DNA from: Nocardioides sp. SYSU D00038
GTDB taxonomy: Bacteria; Actinomycetota; Actinomycetes; Propionibacteriales; Nocardioidaceae
Assembly: GCF_016924665.1 (NCBI RefSeq)
Contig: NZ_JAFFJT010000005.1
Span: 124,001 to 188,000 of the forward strand
DNA: 64,000 nt
Direction: 5' to 3'
In this document: positions 49,648 through 58,448 of the stretch, one piece after another
Position numbering within the stretch: position 1 is the first letter of the stretch
Layout of the letters: every line of letters starts with the position of its first letter
Translations under genes and position numbers: made by a program
Notes under the pieces: model-generated
Seen by the model: the letters and a program-made list of their open reading frames with translations, nothing else
What the model was told of the DNA's origin: nothing
Databases searched by the model: none

Positions 49648-51123
49648 TTGACCACCTTCCGAGAGCTCGGGGTGCTCCCCGAGATTTGCGACGCGCTCGA
49701 CCGCGCCGGCATCACCACCCCCTTCGCCATCCAGGAAATGACCCTGTCGGTCGCCCTGATGGGCACCGACCTGATCGGCCAGGCCCGCACCGGCACCGGC
49801 AAGACGCTGGCGTTCGGCATCCCGGTGCTGCAGCGCAGCGTCACCAAGGACGACCCGGCCTACGCCGACCTGCCGCAGGGCAAGCCGCAGGCCCTCATCG
49901 TCGCGCCCACCCGCGAGCTCGCGCTCCAGGTCTCCAGCGACCTGTCGCTGGCCAGCAAGGACCTCGGCCTGCGGGTGCTCACCGTCTACGGCGGCGTCGG
50001 CTACGACGGCCAGCTCGACGCGCTCGAGGAGGGCGTCGACATCGTGGTCGGCACTCCCGGCCGCCTCATCGACCTGTGCAACCGCAAGGCCCTCGACATC
50101 TCCCACGTGCACGCGCTCGTGCTCGACGAGGCCGACGAGATGCTCGACCTGGGCTTCCTGCCCGACGTGGAGCGGATCCTGCGGATGACGCCCGAGACCC
50201 GGCAGACGATGCTGTTCTCGGCCACCATGCCGTCGGCGATCGTGGCCCTGGCCCGCACCCACATGCGGCACCCGATGAACATCCGCGCCGAGTCGTCGTA
50301 CGAGAACGCGACGGTGCCGGCCACCGCGCAGTTCATCTACCAGGCCCACGACCTCGACAAGCCCGAGATCATCGGGCGGATCCTGCAGGCCGAGGACGCC
50401 GAGAAGATCATCGTCTTCACCCGCACCAAGCGGCAGGCCCAGCGGGTGGCCGACGACCTCGCCGAGCGCGGCTTCTCCGCCTCGCCGCTGCACGGCGACA
50501 TGGCCCAGGTGGCGCGCGAGAAGGCGCTGACCAAGTTCCGCGAGGACAAGCTCCGGGTGCTGGTCGCCACCGACGTCGCCGCCCGCGGCATCGACGTGCG
50601 CGGCGTCAGCCACGTCATCAACTACACCTGCCCCGAGGACGACAAGACCTACGTGCACCGGATCGGCCGCACCGGCCGCGCCGGCGCCACCGGCACCGCG
50701 ATCACCTTCGTCGACTGGGCCGACCTCCACCGCTGGAAGCTCATCAACAAGGCGCTGGACCTGCCCTTCGACGAGCCGCAGGAGACCTACTCGACCTCCG
50801 AGCACCTCTACCACGACCAGGGCATCCCCCCGGGCACCAAGGGCCGGATCGTCGACCCCGCCCCGGTGGAGCGCAAGCCCCGCGAGGACCGCGGCGGCGA
50901 CCGCGACCGCGCCCCCCGCGAGCGCAGCAACCGCAACCGCAACCGGACCCGCAGCCGCGGCGGCGAGGTCGTCGCCGGCGAGCGCACCGAGAAGTCCGCC
51001 CCGGCCGAGGCCGACAAGCCCGAGGGCGCCCCAAACCGCACCCGCCGTCGGCGTCGTCGGCGCAGCGGTGGCGGTGGCGAGGCCGGCGGCACGCCGGCCG
51101 GGGACGCCGCCACCATCGCCTGA
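49648..51123 (+). CDS. rhlE: DEAD-box RNA helicase (RhlE-like)
   Basis: A 491-residue ATP-dependent RNA helicase. The Q motif region FRELGVLPEICDALDRAGIT is followed by motif I ARTGTGKT, Ia PTRELALQ, Ib TPGR, motif II DEAD (VLDEADEMLDLGF), motif III SAT, then motifs V (ATDVAARGIDV) and VI (HRIGRTGRAG). The C-terminal 90 residues are basic and low in complexity ([28 protein letters not shown]), an RNA-binding tail. The start is TTG at 49648: the only alternative before an upstream in-frame stop, since the next Met is residue 31, inside the helicase core. It corresponds to Rv3211 (rhlE) in gene order. Confidence 0.9.
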   Translation: MTTFRELGVLPEICDALDRAGITTPFAIQEMTLSVALMGTDLIGQARTGTGKTLAFGIPVLQRSVTKDDPAYADLPQGKPQALIVAPTRELALQVSSDLSLASKDLGLRVLTVYGGVGYDGQLDALEEGVDIVVGTPGRLIDLCNRKALDISHVHALVLDEADEMLDLGFLPDVERILRMTPETRQTMLFSATMPSAIVALARTHMRHPMNIRAESSYENATVPATAQFIYQAHDLDKPEIIGRILQAEDAEKIIVFTRTKRQAQRVADDLAERGFSASPLHGDMAQVAREKALTKFREDKLRVLVATDVAARGIDVRGVSHVINYTCPEDDKTYVHRIGRTGRAGATGTAITFVDWADLHRWKLINKALDLPFDEPQETYSTSEHLYHDQGIPPGTKGRIVDPAPVERKPREDRGGDRDRAPRERSNRNRNRTRSRGGEVVAGERTEKSAPAEADKPEGAPNRTRRRRRRRSGGGGEAGGTPAGDAATIA

Positions 51124-51163
51124 GCGGATCCCGACGGGCCTGATGCCCGCACAGCACCTCGAG

Positions 51164-51206
51164 CGCCCTCCCTCGGCCACCCCCCGTGGTCGCGGGAGGG
51201 CGTTTG
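51164..51206 (+). terminator. Terminator after the DEAD-box helicase gene
   Basis: CGCCCTCCC (51164-51172) pairs with GGGAGGGCG (51194-51202), with an inner GGCCAC/GTGGTC stem, followed by TTTG. It lies 41 nt after the stop. Confidence 0.75.
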
Positions 51207-51256
51207 CTTGCGCCGGGCGTGTCCTCGACGCGCGACCCGCACGGGGCGCGGGCGGG

Positions 51257-51976
51257 CTACTCGGTGACGACGACCGTGGTGCCGAGGGGGGCGAACTCCC
51301 AGAGCGCGATGGCGTCCTCGGACTTCTGCCGGATGCAGCCGTGGGACTGCGGGGTGCCGAGCTGGGCGACGGTCTGGAGCGGCTCGCCGTCGTCCTCGGG
51401 GATGTCGTGGAAGCCGATCGCGGCGTTGGGGCCGTGGGCGAAGCGGACGAAGTAGCGCATCGTGCCGGAGTCGTCGATGCCGACGGCCTCCTCGGAGCGG
51501 GAGTAGACCTCGTAGGTGCCGGGGTCGAGGTTGTCGTAGAGGCTGCCGGAGACGAGGTAGGTGCGGACCACCTGGTCGTCGGAGTCGACGAGCCAGACCC
51601 GCTGGCGCGACTCGGAGAAGACCACGCGGTAGCCCTGCCCGGAGTCGGCGGGCAGCGTGGCCGGGTCCGGCGCCCTCTCCAGCACCGGCGCGGGGGCGAC
51701 CCGGCGCGGGGACTGAGCGGCGCCGGCGGCCCGGAACGAGGCCTGCAGCGGGCTGGACCGGTCGACCGTGCCGCCGCCGTTGCCGGCCGCGGCCGCGGGG
51801 GTCGGTCCGTCGGCCGAGCCGAGGTCGAGGCCGCCGGCGAGGACGGCCGCGGTGAGCACGACCGGGACGCCGGCCAGTGCGACCTGGCCGTAGCGCGGGC
51901 GGCGGCGGACGGCGGCGCGCCGCTTGCCCACCACGGGCTTGGCCCGGTGGCGAGGCTCGGCGCGGTGACGGCTCAC
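51257..51976 (-). CDS. L,D-transpeptidase (YkuD) family protein
   Basis: A 239-residue exported protein. A basic N-terminus and hydrophobic segment (QVALAGVPVVLTAAVLAGGL, residues 31-50) form a signal anchor, then an Ala/Pro-rich linker. The YkuD domain covers about 115-239 (YRVVFSESRQRVWLVDSDDQ, AIGFHDIPEDD) with the catalytic motif SHGCIR. Such enzymes make 3-3 peptidoglycan cross-links or attach proteins to the wall. The catalytic domain is small and lacks the Ig-like domains of mycobacterial LdtMt2. It lies 11 bp downstream of parA. Confidence 0.86.
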   Translation of the reverse strand: MSRHRAEPRHRAKPVVGKRRAAVRRRPRYGQVALAGVPVVLTAAVLAGGLDLGSADGPTPAAAAGNGGGTVDRSSPLQASFRAAGAAQSPRRVAPAPVLERAPDPATLPADSGQGYRVVFSESRQRVWLVDSDDQVVRTYLVSGSLYDNLDPGTYEVYSRSEEAVGIDDSGTMRYFVRFAHGPNAAIGFHDIPEDDGEPLQTVAQLGTPQSHGCIRQKSEDAIALWEFAPLGTTVVVTE

Positions 51977-51987
51977 GGTCGTGCAGC

Positions 51988-52764
51988 CTACTTCGTCCCG
52001 CGCCCGCGCGCCCGCGAGACGAGGTTCTCGGCGACCTCGCGGTAGGCCCGGGCGCCCTTGCTCGACCGGCTGGTCGCCAGGATCGAGCGGCCGGCGGCGG
52101 GGGCCTCGGCGAACTTGATGGTCTTGGGGATCGGCGGCTCGATCACGTCGAGCTCGTAGGTCTCGGAGATGGTCTCGAGCACCGTGCGGGCGTGGGTGGT
52201 GCGCCCGTCGTAGAGGGTGGGCAGCACGCCCCACACCGCGAGGTCGCGGTTGGTGAACCGGCGCACGTCGTGGACGGTGTCGAGCAGCTGGCCGACGCCG
52301 CGGTGCGACAGCGTCTCGCACTGCAGCGGGATCACCACCCCCTCGGCGGCGGTGAGGGCGGCGACCGTCAGCACCCCCAGCGACGGCGGGCAGTCGAGCA
52401 ACACCCAGTCGTAGGCGTCGCCGAGCTCCTCCAGCGCGCCCTTGACGACGTGCTCGCGCCCGGTGCGGGTGAGCAGGTCGGCCTCGGCGCGGGCCAGCTC
52501 GATGGTGGCCGGGAGCAGGTCGACGCCGTCGTCGGTGGACAGGACGACCTCGGCGGGGTCGAGGCCCTTGGTCAGCACGTGGTGCACCGAGAGCTCGAGG
52601 TCCTCGGGGTCGATGCCGAGCGAGAACGTGAGGCACGCCTGCGGGTCGAGGTCGACGAGCAGCACCTGCTGGCCGAGCTCGGCGAGCGCGGCACCGATCG
52701 AGGCGACCGAGGTCGTCTTGGCGACGCCGCCCTTCTGGTTGGCGACCGCGAGCGTGGTGGTCAT
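51988..52764 (-). CDS. ParA-family ATPase
   Basis: A 258-residue Walker-type ATPase with the deviant P-loop QKGGVAKTTSV (residues 10-20), switch I DLDPQACLTFSLG and Walker B WVLLDCPPSLGVLTVAAL. No parB gene adjoins, so this is an orphan ParA like Rv3213c rather than the chromosomal soj/spo0J pair; such proteins position other cargo, for example wall or polar complexes. The ATG at 52764 (MTTTLAVANQ) is preferred over ATGs 9 and 12 codons upstream. It is divergent from the short-chain dehydrogenase gene. Confidence 0.88.
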   Translation of the reverse strand: MTTTLAVANQKGGVAKTTSVASIGAALAELGQQVLLVDLDPQACLTFSLGIDPEDLELSVHHVLTKGLDPAEVVLSTDDGVDLLPATIELARAEADLLTRTGREHVVKGALEELGDAYDWVLLDCPPSLGVLTVAALTAAEGVVIPLQCETLSHRGVGQLLDTVHDVRRFTNRDLAVWGVLPTLYDGRTTHARTVLETISETYELDVIEPPIPKTIKFAEAPAAGRSILATSRSSKGARAYREVAENLVSRARGRGTK

Positions 52765-52802
52765 CGGGTCCATCATGCCGGACCTCTGCTTGACTGGCAC
52801 GC

Positions 52803-53615
52803 GTGACCACGCCGGAGACGTCCAGCCCGTCCAGCCCCTCCAGCCCGTCGCCCGCCCGACCGGTCGCCCTGGTGACCGGCCCGACCGCGGGGATCGGCCG
52901 CTGCTTCGCCGACCAGCTGGCCGCCGGCGGCCACGACCTGGTGCTGGTCAGCCGCGACGCCGCCCGGCTCGAGGAGACCGCCGCCGAGCTGCGGGAGCGG
53001 TGGGGCGGGGCCGGCGGGGGGCTGGCGGCCGCCCTCGCCGACCGCGACGGCATGCGCCGGGTCGAGGAGCGGCTCACCGACCGCGCCCGTCCGGTCGAGC
53101 TGCTGGTCAACAACGCCGGCTTCGGGCTGAAGAAGCGGTTCCTCGACAACGACACCGACGCCGAGACCGCGATGCTCGACGTGCTGGTGACCGCGACGCT
53201 CCGGCTCACCCACGCCGCCCTGGGCCCGATGGTCGAGCGGGGCTCGGGCGGCGTCATCAACGTCTCCAGCGTCGCCGGCTTCCTGCCGCGCGGCACCTAC
53301 AGCGCGGCCAAGGCGTGGGTCAACAGCTTCGGCGAGTGGGCCGCCCACGAGTACCGCGACCGCGGCGTCACGGTGATGACGCTGTGCCCGGGCTTCACCA
53401 AGACCGAGTTCCACGCCCGGATGGACGTCAGCCGCGAGTCGGCGCCGTCGTACCTCTGGCTCGAGGCCGACGAGCTGGTCGCCGAGGCGCTGCGCGACTA
53501 CGCCGACCGCAAGGTCTGGTCGATCCCGTCCAAGCGCTACAAGGCGATCACGGCCGCCGCGCGGGTGGTGCCCAACGGGCTGCTGCAGCGGTTCCAGGCC
53601 ATCGGCCGCAAGTAG
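52803..53615 (+). CDS. Short-chain dehydrogenase/reductase
   Basis: A 270-residue classical SDR. After a low-complexity SPSSPSSPSP leader, the cofactor motif TGPTAGIG begins at residue 25; LVNNAGFG and the catalytic Ser-Tyr-Lys (VINVSSVAGFLPRGTYSAAK) follow. The arginine after the second strand (LVLVSRDAARLEE) favours NADP(H). The long C-terminal part (SRESAPSYLWLEADELVAEA) resembles acyl-lipid or DltE-type SDRs. Substrate unknown. GTG start at 52803, 38 bp from the divergent parA start. Confidence 0.86.
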   Translation: MTTPETSSPSSPSSPSPARPVALVTGPTAGIGRCFADQLAAGGHDLVLVSRDAARLEETAAELRERWGGAGGGLAAALADRDGMRRVEERLTDRARPVELLVNNAGFGLKKRFLDNDTDAETAMLDVLVTATLRLTHAALGPMVERGSGGVINVSSVAGFLPRGTYSAAKAWVNSFGEWAAHEYRDRGVTVMTLCPGFTKTEFHARMDVSRESAPSYLWLEADELVAEALRDYADRKVWSIPSKRYKAITAAARVVPNGLLQRFQAIGRK

Positions 53616-53620
53616 CGCGC

Positions 53621-54238
53621 TCAGCCCTCGCCGGCGACGAAGGCGCGCACGGCGTCGGCCACCAGCTGCACCGCGATCGCCGAGAGCAGCAGGCCGGCGA
53701 TCCGGGTGACCAGCAGCACGCCGCTCTCGCGGATCACCCGGAGGATCGGCAGCGAGAACCGCATCGCCGCCCACAGGCTGAGGTGCACCAGAACGACGCC
53801 CACCGCCACCGCGGTGAACGTCGGCACGTCGTCGACCTCCTCGACGAAGAGCATCGTCGCCACGATCGCGCCCGGGCCGGCCAGCAGCGGGGTGCCGAGC
53901 GGCACCAGCGCCACGTTGGCGCCCGCGGTGGCCGTGGGCTCCTTCTCGTTGCCGGTCAGCAGCTCCAGCGCCACCAGGAGCAGCAGCAGGCCGCCGGCGC
54001 ACTGCAGCGCCGGCAGCGAGATGTGCAGGTAGCTCAGGATCTGCTGGCCGAAGAAGGCGAAGACGGTGATCACGAGGAACGACACCGCCACCGCCTGCCA
54101 GGCCGCCCGGCGGGCGCTCGACGCGGCCCGGCCCCCGGTGAGGGACAGGAAGATCGGGACCGTGCCGACGGGGTCCATGATCACGAAGAGCGTCACGAAC
54201 ACCTCGACCAGCAGCACGGTGTCGACGACGCTGCTCAC
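53621..54238 (-). CDS. MarC-family integral membrane protein
   Basis: A 205-residue protein with six transmembrane segments. Family features include FVTLFVIMDPVGTVPIFLSL at the N-terminus, FGQQILSYLHISLPALQCAGG and VPLGTPLLAGPGAIVATMLF in the middle. MarC proteins were once linked to antibiotic resistance but have no agreed function. GTG start at 54238 overlaps the PHP gene stop (GTGA). It ends 5 bp from the convergent SDR gene. Confidence 0.87.
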   Translation of the reverse strand: MSSVVDTVLLVEVFVTLFVIMDPVGTVPIFLSLTGGRAASSARRAAWQAVAVSFLVITVFAFFGQQILSYLHISLPALQCAGGLLLLLVALELLTGNEKEPTATAGANVALVPLGTPLLAGPGAIVATMLFVEEVDDVPTFTAVAVGVVLVHLSLWAAMRFSLPILRVIRESGVLLVTRIAGLLLSAIAVQLVADAVRAFVAGEG

Positions 54239-55110
54239 GGCGCCACCACCTCCGGGGCGTCGCGGCCCGAGCGCGCGGCCGCCTCGGCGGCTCGGGCCAC
54301 GAGGCGCTCGTACTCCTCGGCCGCGGTGGTGTTGACCCCCAGCTCGTGGCCGACCTTGCCCAGCCCGTGGTGGTCGCTGGAGCCGGTGACGACCAGGTCG
54401 AGGTCGCGGGCGATGCCGCGCAGCCGCTCGCGGTCCTCGGTGTCGTGGTCCTGGTGGTCGACCTCGAGCCCGGCCAGCCCGGCGTCGCGCAGGTCGGCGA
54501 TCGTGGCCTCGTCGGGTCGCTCCCCCATCCGGCCCCACGGGTGGGCGACCACGCTCACCCCGCCCGCGTCGGACACGACCCGGATCATCTCGGTCACCTC
54601 GGGCGCGTGCCGGTCGACGTACGCCGGCCGGCCGGGGCCCAGGTAGGTCGCGAACGCCTCGTCCCGGTCGGCCACGACCCCGAGCCGCACCAGCGCGTCG
54701 GCGACGTGCGGCCGGCCGGTGGCGACGGTGTCGCCCGAGACCGCGCGCACGTCGTCGGCGGTGATCTCGACGCCCTGCTCGCGCAACCGGGCCAGCACGG
54801 TGGGGACGCGCCCGGTGCGGCCGTCGAGGATCCGCCGCAGGTGGTCGACCAGGGGCGGGTGGTCCGGGTCGGGCAGGTAGGCCAGCAGGTGCACACCCGA
54901 GCCGCGGTGCCGGGTGCTGATCTCCATCCCCCGCACCAGCACGACCCCCGTCTCGCGTGCCGCCCGCTCGGCCTCCGGCCAGCCCTCGGCGGTGTCGTGG
55001 TCGGTCAGTCCCAGCACGTCGAGGCCGGCGGCCGCGGCGGCGCGCACCAGCTCGGCCGGCGACTGGGTGCCGTCGCTCGCGCGCGAGTGGGTGTGGAGAT
55101 CGATGCGCAC
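54235..55110 (-). CDS. PHP-domain phosphoesterase (RNase AM/TrpH-like)
   Basis: A 291-residue PHP-family metallo-phosphoesterase. Metal-binding motifs are visible in order: DLHTHSRASDG (N-terminus), LTDHDTAEGW, GMEIST, SVVAHPWGR and GSSDHHG near residue 250. Close relatives are 3',5'-nucleotide bisphosphate phosphatase/5'-3' exoribonuclease (YciV/TrpH). It is not a polymerase PHP domain because no polymerase is attached. GTG start at 55110 with a TAGAGT box 6 nt upstream (leaderless). It is coupled to MarC by a GTGA overlap. Confidence 0.86.
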   Translation of the reverse strand: MRIDLHTHSRASDGTQSPAELVRAAAAAGLDVLGLTDHDTAEGWPEAERAARETGVVLVRGMEISTRHRGSGVHLLAYLPDPDHPPLVDHLRRILDGRTGRVPTVLARLREQGVEITADDVRAVSGDTVATGRPHVADALVRLGVVADRDEAFATYLGPGRPAYVDRHAPEVTEMIRVVSDAGGVSVVAHPWGRMGERPDEATIADLRDAGLAGLEVDHQDHDTEDRERLRGIARDLDLVVTGSSDHHGLGKVGHELGVNTTAAEEYERLVARAAEAAARSGRDAPEVVAP

Positions 55111-55116
55111 CAGCGA

Positions 55117-55122
55117 ACTCTA
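55117..55122 (-). promoter_or_regulatory. -10 box (TAGAGT) of the PHP-marC operon
   Basis: TANNNT hexamer 6 nt before the GTG at 55110. Confidence 0.6.
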
Positions 55123-55148
55123 GTGCGCCCCGAGCCCCGTCCTCGCCC

Positions 55149-55802
55149 TCACCACGACGGCGCCGGACCGCCGAACGGCAGCTCCACCAGCGGCGGGCCG
55201 AGACCGGAGACGTCGCGCAGGATCCAATCGTCGCGCAGCAGCAGCACCGCCGACGCCGGTCGCAGCACCAGCCACAGCCAGCAGCCGCCGGCCTCGCCCG
55301 CGACGACCGACCGGTCCCACTCACCCTCGCAGTCGCTGGTCGACACCGGCCACAGCGGCACCGACTGGCTGTCGATCCGCACCCGCACCGTGGGCCGCCC
55401 GTCGCCGACGTCGACGCCGGGGTCGACGTGGCGGGTGCCGGCGCAACGCGCGCCCAGCCCAGTGCCGGCCTCCTCGCTCACGACCAGCACGTCGACGGGC
55501 CCGTCGAGCTCGCTGGTGCCCGAGACGCAGGTCATCGCCGCCCGGCCGACCCCGGCCCGGCCCACGCCGGCGAAGTCGGTGACCCGCCACCCGGGGCTCA
55601 GCGGCCAGGGCAGGTAGGTGGGGAACCCGGCCGTCACGCGCAGGTGCTCGGCGAACGCGTCGTACGACGCCTCGACGGGCCGCCACAGCGGGTTGACCAG
55701 TCCGTGCTCGGGGCACGACCGGCGACCCGCGCCGTCGTCGACCCGACCTACCGGGGTCGGGCAGCGCGGGCAGCCCTCCGAGAGCAGCCGAGGCTCCGCC
55801 AT
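55149..55802 (-). CDS. DUF6758-type protein with N-terminal zinc-ribbon-like motif
   Basis: A 217-residue actinobacterial protein. The N-terminus has CPRCPTPVGRVDD ... SCPEHG, a likely metal-binding CxxC-C arrangement; then WRPVEASYDAFAEHL, FPTYLPWPLSPGWRVTDFA, EAGTGLGARCAGTRHVDPG, and a C-terminal part near SQSVPLWPV and DRSVVAGEAGGCWLWLVLRP. I know this pattern only as a conserved family of unknown function near PHP and phosphatase genes in this order. The ATG at 55802 is chosen because upstream frame extension is unconvincing. Confidence 0.75.
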   Translation of the reverse strand: MAEPRLLSEGCPRCPTPVGRVDDGAGRRSCPEHGLVNPLWRPVEASYDAFAEHLRVTAGFPTYLPWPLSPGWRVTDFAGVGRAGVGRAAMTCVSGTSELDGPVDVLVVSEEAGTGLGARCAGTRHVDPGVDVGDGRPTVRVRIDSQSVPLWPVSTSDCEGEWDRSVVAGEAGGCWLWLVLRPASAVLLLRDDWILRDVSGLGPPLVELPFGGPAPSW

Positions 55803-55833
55803 GGGTCCACCGTGGGGGGCGGCGGGTGGGCCG

Positions 55834-56391
55834 TCAAGCGTTCCAGCGCAGCACGACGGGCTCGTCGCGCTCGGCGCCCAGCACCGACACCGTCGCGGGG
55901 TCGAGGCGCAGCAGCCGCCCCTCCGAGGCCGGCAGCCCGAGCCAGCGGGCAGCCAGCACCCGCAGCGCGTGCCCGTGGGAGAACAGCAGCACCCGGCCGT
56001 CGACCGCCCGGCACCGCGCGACCACCCGGTCGAGCCGGGCCCCGACCGCCTCGGCCGTCTCGCCGCCCGGCACGTCACCGTGCCACACCGTCCACCCCGG
56101 CACCGTGCGACGGATCTCCTCGGTCGTCACCCCCTCGTGCTCGCCGTACGCCCACTCCACGAGGTCGGGCTCGACCTCGGCGTCGGCGAACCCGGCGAGC
56201 CGCGCGGTCTCGCGGGCCCGCTGCCGCGGGCTGGTCAGCACCAGGTCGAACACCGTCCCGGCCAGCCGCGGTGCCAGGCCGCGCGCGGCCTCCTCGCCCT
56301 CGGGCAGCAGCGGCAGGTCGGTGACCGAGGTGTGCCGGCCGTCCCGGCTCCACTCCGTCTGCCCGTGCCGGACCAGCCAGACCTCGCTCAT
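55834..56391 (-). CDS. Histidine phosphatase (phosphoglycerate mutase-like)
   Basis: A 185-residue member of the histidine phosphatase superfamily: VWLVRHGQTEWS with the phospho-accepting His at the N-terminus, SPRQRARETARLAGF, WAYGEHEG (catalytic Glu region) and the second His in LFSHGHALRVLAARWLG. Small size and sequence favour a broad-specificity acid phosphatase such as mycobacterial Rv3214 (gpm2), not glycolytic mutase. It is 31 bp downstream of the DUF6758 gene in coordinates but precedes it in transcription. Confidence 0.88.
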   Translation of the reverse strand: MSEVWLVRHGQTEWSRDGRHTSVTDLPLLPEGEEAARGLAPRLAGTVFDLVLTSPRQRARETARLAGFADAEVEPDLVEWAYGEHEGVTTEEIRRTVPGWTVWHGDVPGGETAEAVGARLDRVVARCRAVDGRVLLFSHGHALRVLAARWLGLPASEGRLLRLDPATVSVLGAERDEPVVLRWNA

Positions 56392-56403
56392 GCGAGCAGT
56401 CTC

Positions 56404-58356
56404 TCAGTCCTCGGCGAGCACCACGACGCGGTCGTCGGCCGAGATGGCGTACGTCGACGACTTCGCGGGGTTGACGACCACGCCGAAGGGCGCGCCGTCG
56501 GTGGCCAGCGAGGCCGACTTGAGCCCGAGGGCGGTCTCGCCGCGCCGGGTGGCGCCGGCGACGACCGTGGCCCAGGAGACCTCGTCGCCCGGCCGGACGT
56601 ACCAGCCCGCGGGGCGCAGGTAGATCTCGCTGCCCTCGTTGCCGAGCAGCTCGGCGAAGACCGGTTCGAGCCGCTGGTCCTCGGAGAGCTGGGTGACCAG
56701 GAGGCTGACGATCTCGCCGCTGACCACGACGTCGTCGACGTCGGCCACCGAGGCCAGCACCCGGTTGCGGTCGTCGAGCATCTCGCTGACCACAGGGATC
56801 TCGCTGCCGAGCCGCTTGAGCAGGTCGCGCACGTGGAGCAGGGTGATCAGGGTCTTGGCGTCGGCGGCCTGCACCCCGAGGTGCTCGGAGTAGCAGAGCA
56901 CGATGATCTGGTCGAGGTCTGCGTCGAGGTGGGCCTCGAGCGTGGCCCGGTCGGTGGTCGGTCCGTGCACCACCGAGACGGCGAGGTTGGGCAGGTCGGG
57001 CACCACCGGGTCGCCGTGGGTGGTGAGCACGGTGAGGGTCGAGCCGGGCGCGGCGTAGTGGTCGAGCTCGCGCAGCACGATCTCGGCCCGCTCGTTCCAG
57101 CCGATCAGCAGCGCCTGGGTCGCGACCTCCTCCGACCCGTCGGCCTCGCCGAGCAGGTTCAGCGCGGGCTCGGTGAGCGAGCGCACCTGGTCGGCCAGCG
57201 AGGAGTCGTCGTCGGTGACCACCACCAGGGTGTCCTCGGCCTCGAGCACCGTGTCCATGGGCGGGTTGAGCCGGGTGCGGCCGTCGCGCACCACGCCGAC
57301 GACCGAGGTGGACTCGAACGCGAGCTGCGCCTCGGCGTACGTCGACCCGGCCAGCCCGTGGTCGGGCATGAAGTAGAACTCGTCGCCGTCGTAGTCGAAG
57401 AGGTCGGTGTAGACGGCGGCGGCACCGGACTGCCGCGAGGTCTGCACCACGAGCTTGGCCACGGTCTCGCGGATGTCGAGCAGCACGGTGCGCTCCGCGC
57501 CCACCAGCCGGGCCGCCTCGAGGTTGGAGGGGTTGCGGATCTCGGCCACGACCCGGGGGCCGCCCGGCCCGGAGTGGGTCAGCGCCAGCAGGGTCTTGAT
57601 GACCTCGGCGTCGGGGTCGTCGGAGTCGGGCGCCAGCAGGATCACCGACCGCGCCGTCCCGTGGCTGGACAGGGCCAGGTCGTCGACGTCGATGGGCGAG
57701 CCGGAGCGGCAGATCACCCGGGTGCCGCGCCGGTCGGGCACCTTGGCCTTGAGCTCGTCCTCCATCTCGACCTTGTCGCGGTCGGCCAGCACGACGACGA
57801 CCGGGCGGTGCCGGCTCTCGTTGGCGATCGTCAGCTCGTTGACGATCGTGAAGATCGACTCCGACCAGCCGATGATGACGGTGTGGTCGGCCTCGAGCAC
57901 GATCGAGCGGCCGCGGCGCAGGTCGGCCAGCCGGCCGTCGATGCCGGCGGCGATCACGCCGATCAACGCGCTGACGATGAACAGGCCGCCGACGGTCAGC
58001 ACCAGCTGGGTGAGCAGGAACGGCCAGGTGCCGACGTCGCCGCCGATGTAGCCGGGGTCGAGGGCGTGCAGCAGCGTGTAGAAGAGCTCGTGCAGGAAGC
58101 CGTCGCCGGTGGGGGCCTGGTCGCGCATCCGGAAGATCGTGGTGACGACCGCGAAGACGAGCGTGAGCACCGCCGTCGCGAGCGTCAGCCAGCCCACCAG
58201 CGCGATCGTGCCCCGCGCCATGCTGTTGTCGAAGAGGTAGCGCAGCCGGTCCCCGAGCCCCGAGCGGCGCTCGGTGGCGGTGCGGACCGGCGCGCTGCGG
58301 CTCTGCGCGACCGCCTTCGCCGTGCGCACCCGTAGCTGCTGTCCCGTGCGTGCCAT
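56404..58356 (-). CDS. CASTOR/POLLUX-like ion channel with RCK domains
   Basis: A 650-residue membrane protein. Two main hydrophobic regions, GTIALVGWLTLATAVLTLVF (about 48-67) and LLTQLVLTVGGLFIVSALIG (about 118-137), flank a pore-like loop (FYTLLHALDPGYIGGDVGTW). Two long cytosolic Rossmann-type RCK regions follow (ADHTVIIGWSESIFTIVNEL; TQALLIGWNERAEIVLRELD), as in the plant nuclear channels CASTOR and POLLUX and their bacterial relatives. Ca2+ or K+ conduction gated by ligand binding is inferred from the family. The pore loop lacks a canonical TVGYG filter. It probably starts at ATG 58356. Confidence 0.86.
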   Translation of the reverse strand: MARTGQQLRVRTAKAVAQSRSAPVRTATERRSGLGDRLRYLFDNSMARGTIALVGWLTLATAVLTLVFAVVTTIFRMRDQAPTGDGFLHELFYTLLHALDPGYIGGDVGTWPFLLTQLVLTVGGLFIVSALIGVIAAGIDGRLADLRRGRSIVLEADHTVIIGWSESIFTIVNELTIANESRHRPVVVVLADRDKVEMEDELKAKVPDRRGTRVICRSGSPIDVDDLALSSHGTARSVILLAPDSDDPDAEVIKTLLALTHSGPGGPRVVAEIRNPSNLEAARLVGAERTVLLDIRETVAKLVVQTSRQSGAAAVYTDLFDYDGDEFYFMPDHGLAGSTYAEAQLAFESTSVVGVVRDGRTRLNPPMDTVLEAEDTLVVVTDDDSSLADQVRSLTEPALNLLGEADGSEEVATQALLIGWNERAEIVLRELDHYAAPGSTLTVLTTHGDPVVPDLPNLAVSVVHGPTTDRATLEAHLDADLDQIIVLCYSEHLGVQAADAKTLITLLHVRDLLKRLGSEIPVVSEMLDDRNRVLASVADVDDVVVSGEIVSLLVTQLSEDQRLEPVFAELLGNEGSEIYLRPAGWYVRPGDEVSWATVVAGATRRGETALGLKSASLATDGAPFGVVVNPAKSSTYAISADDRVVVLAED

Positions 58357-58448
58357 CCTTGCTCCGTTCCCGCGTGCCGGACGTCGTCCGAGACATCCGG
58401 GGCATCGTCTCCCGCCCGCACCGCCCCCGTCACTGGCACGATCGGGCC

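Noticed and set aside
51988..52764. Chromosome-partition ParA of the oriC region
   Set aside because: No parB, gidB or jag genes adjoin, and the gene order matches the orphan ParA next to rhlE.
55834..56391. Glycolytic phosphoglycerate mutase
   Set aside because: At 185 residues it is shorter than GpmA (about 230-250), and the place in gene order matches the broad phosphatase Rv3214.
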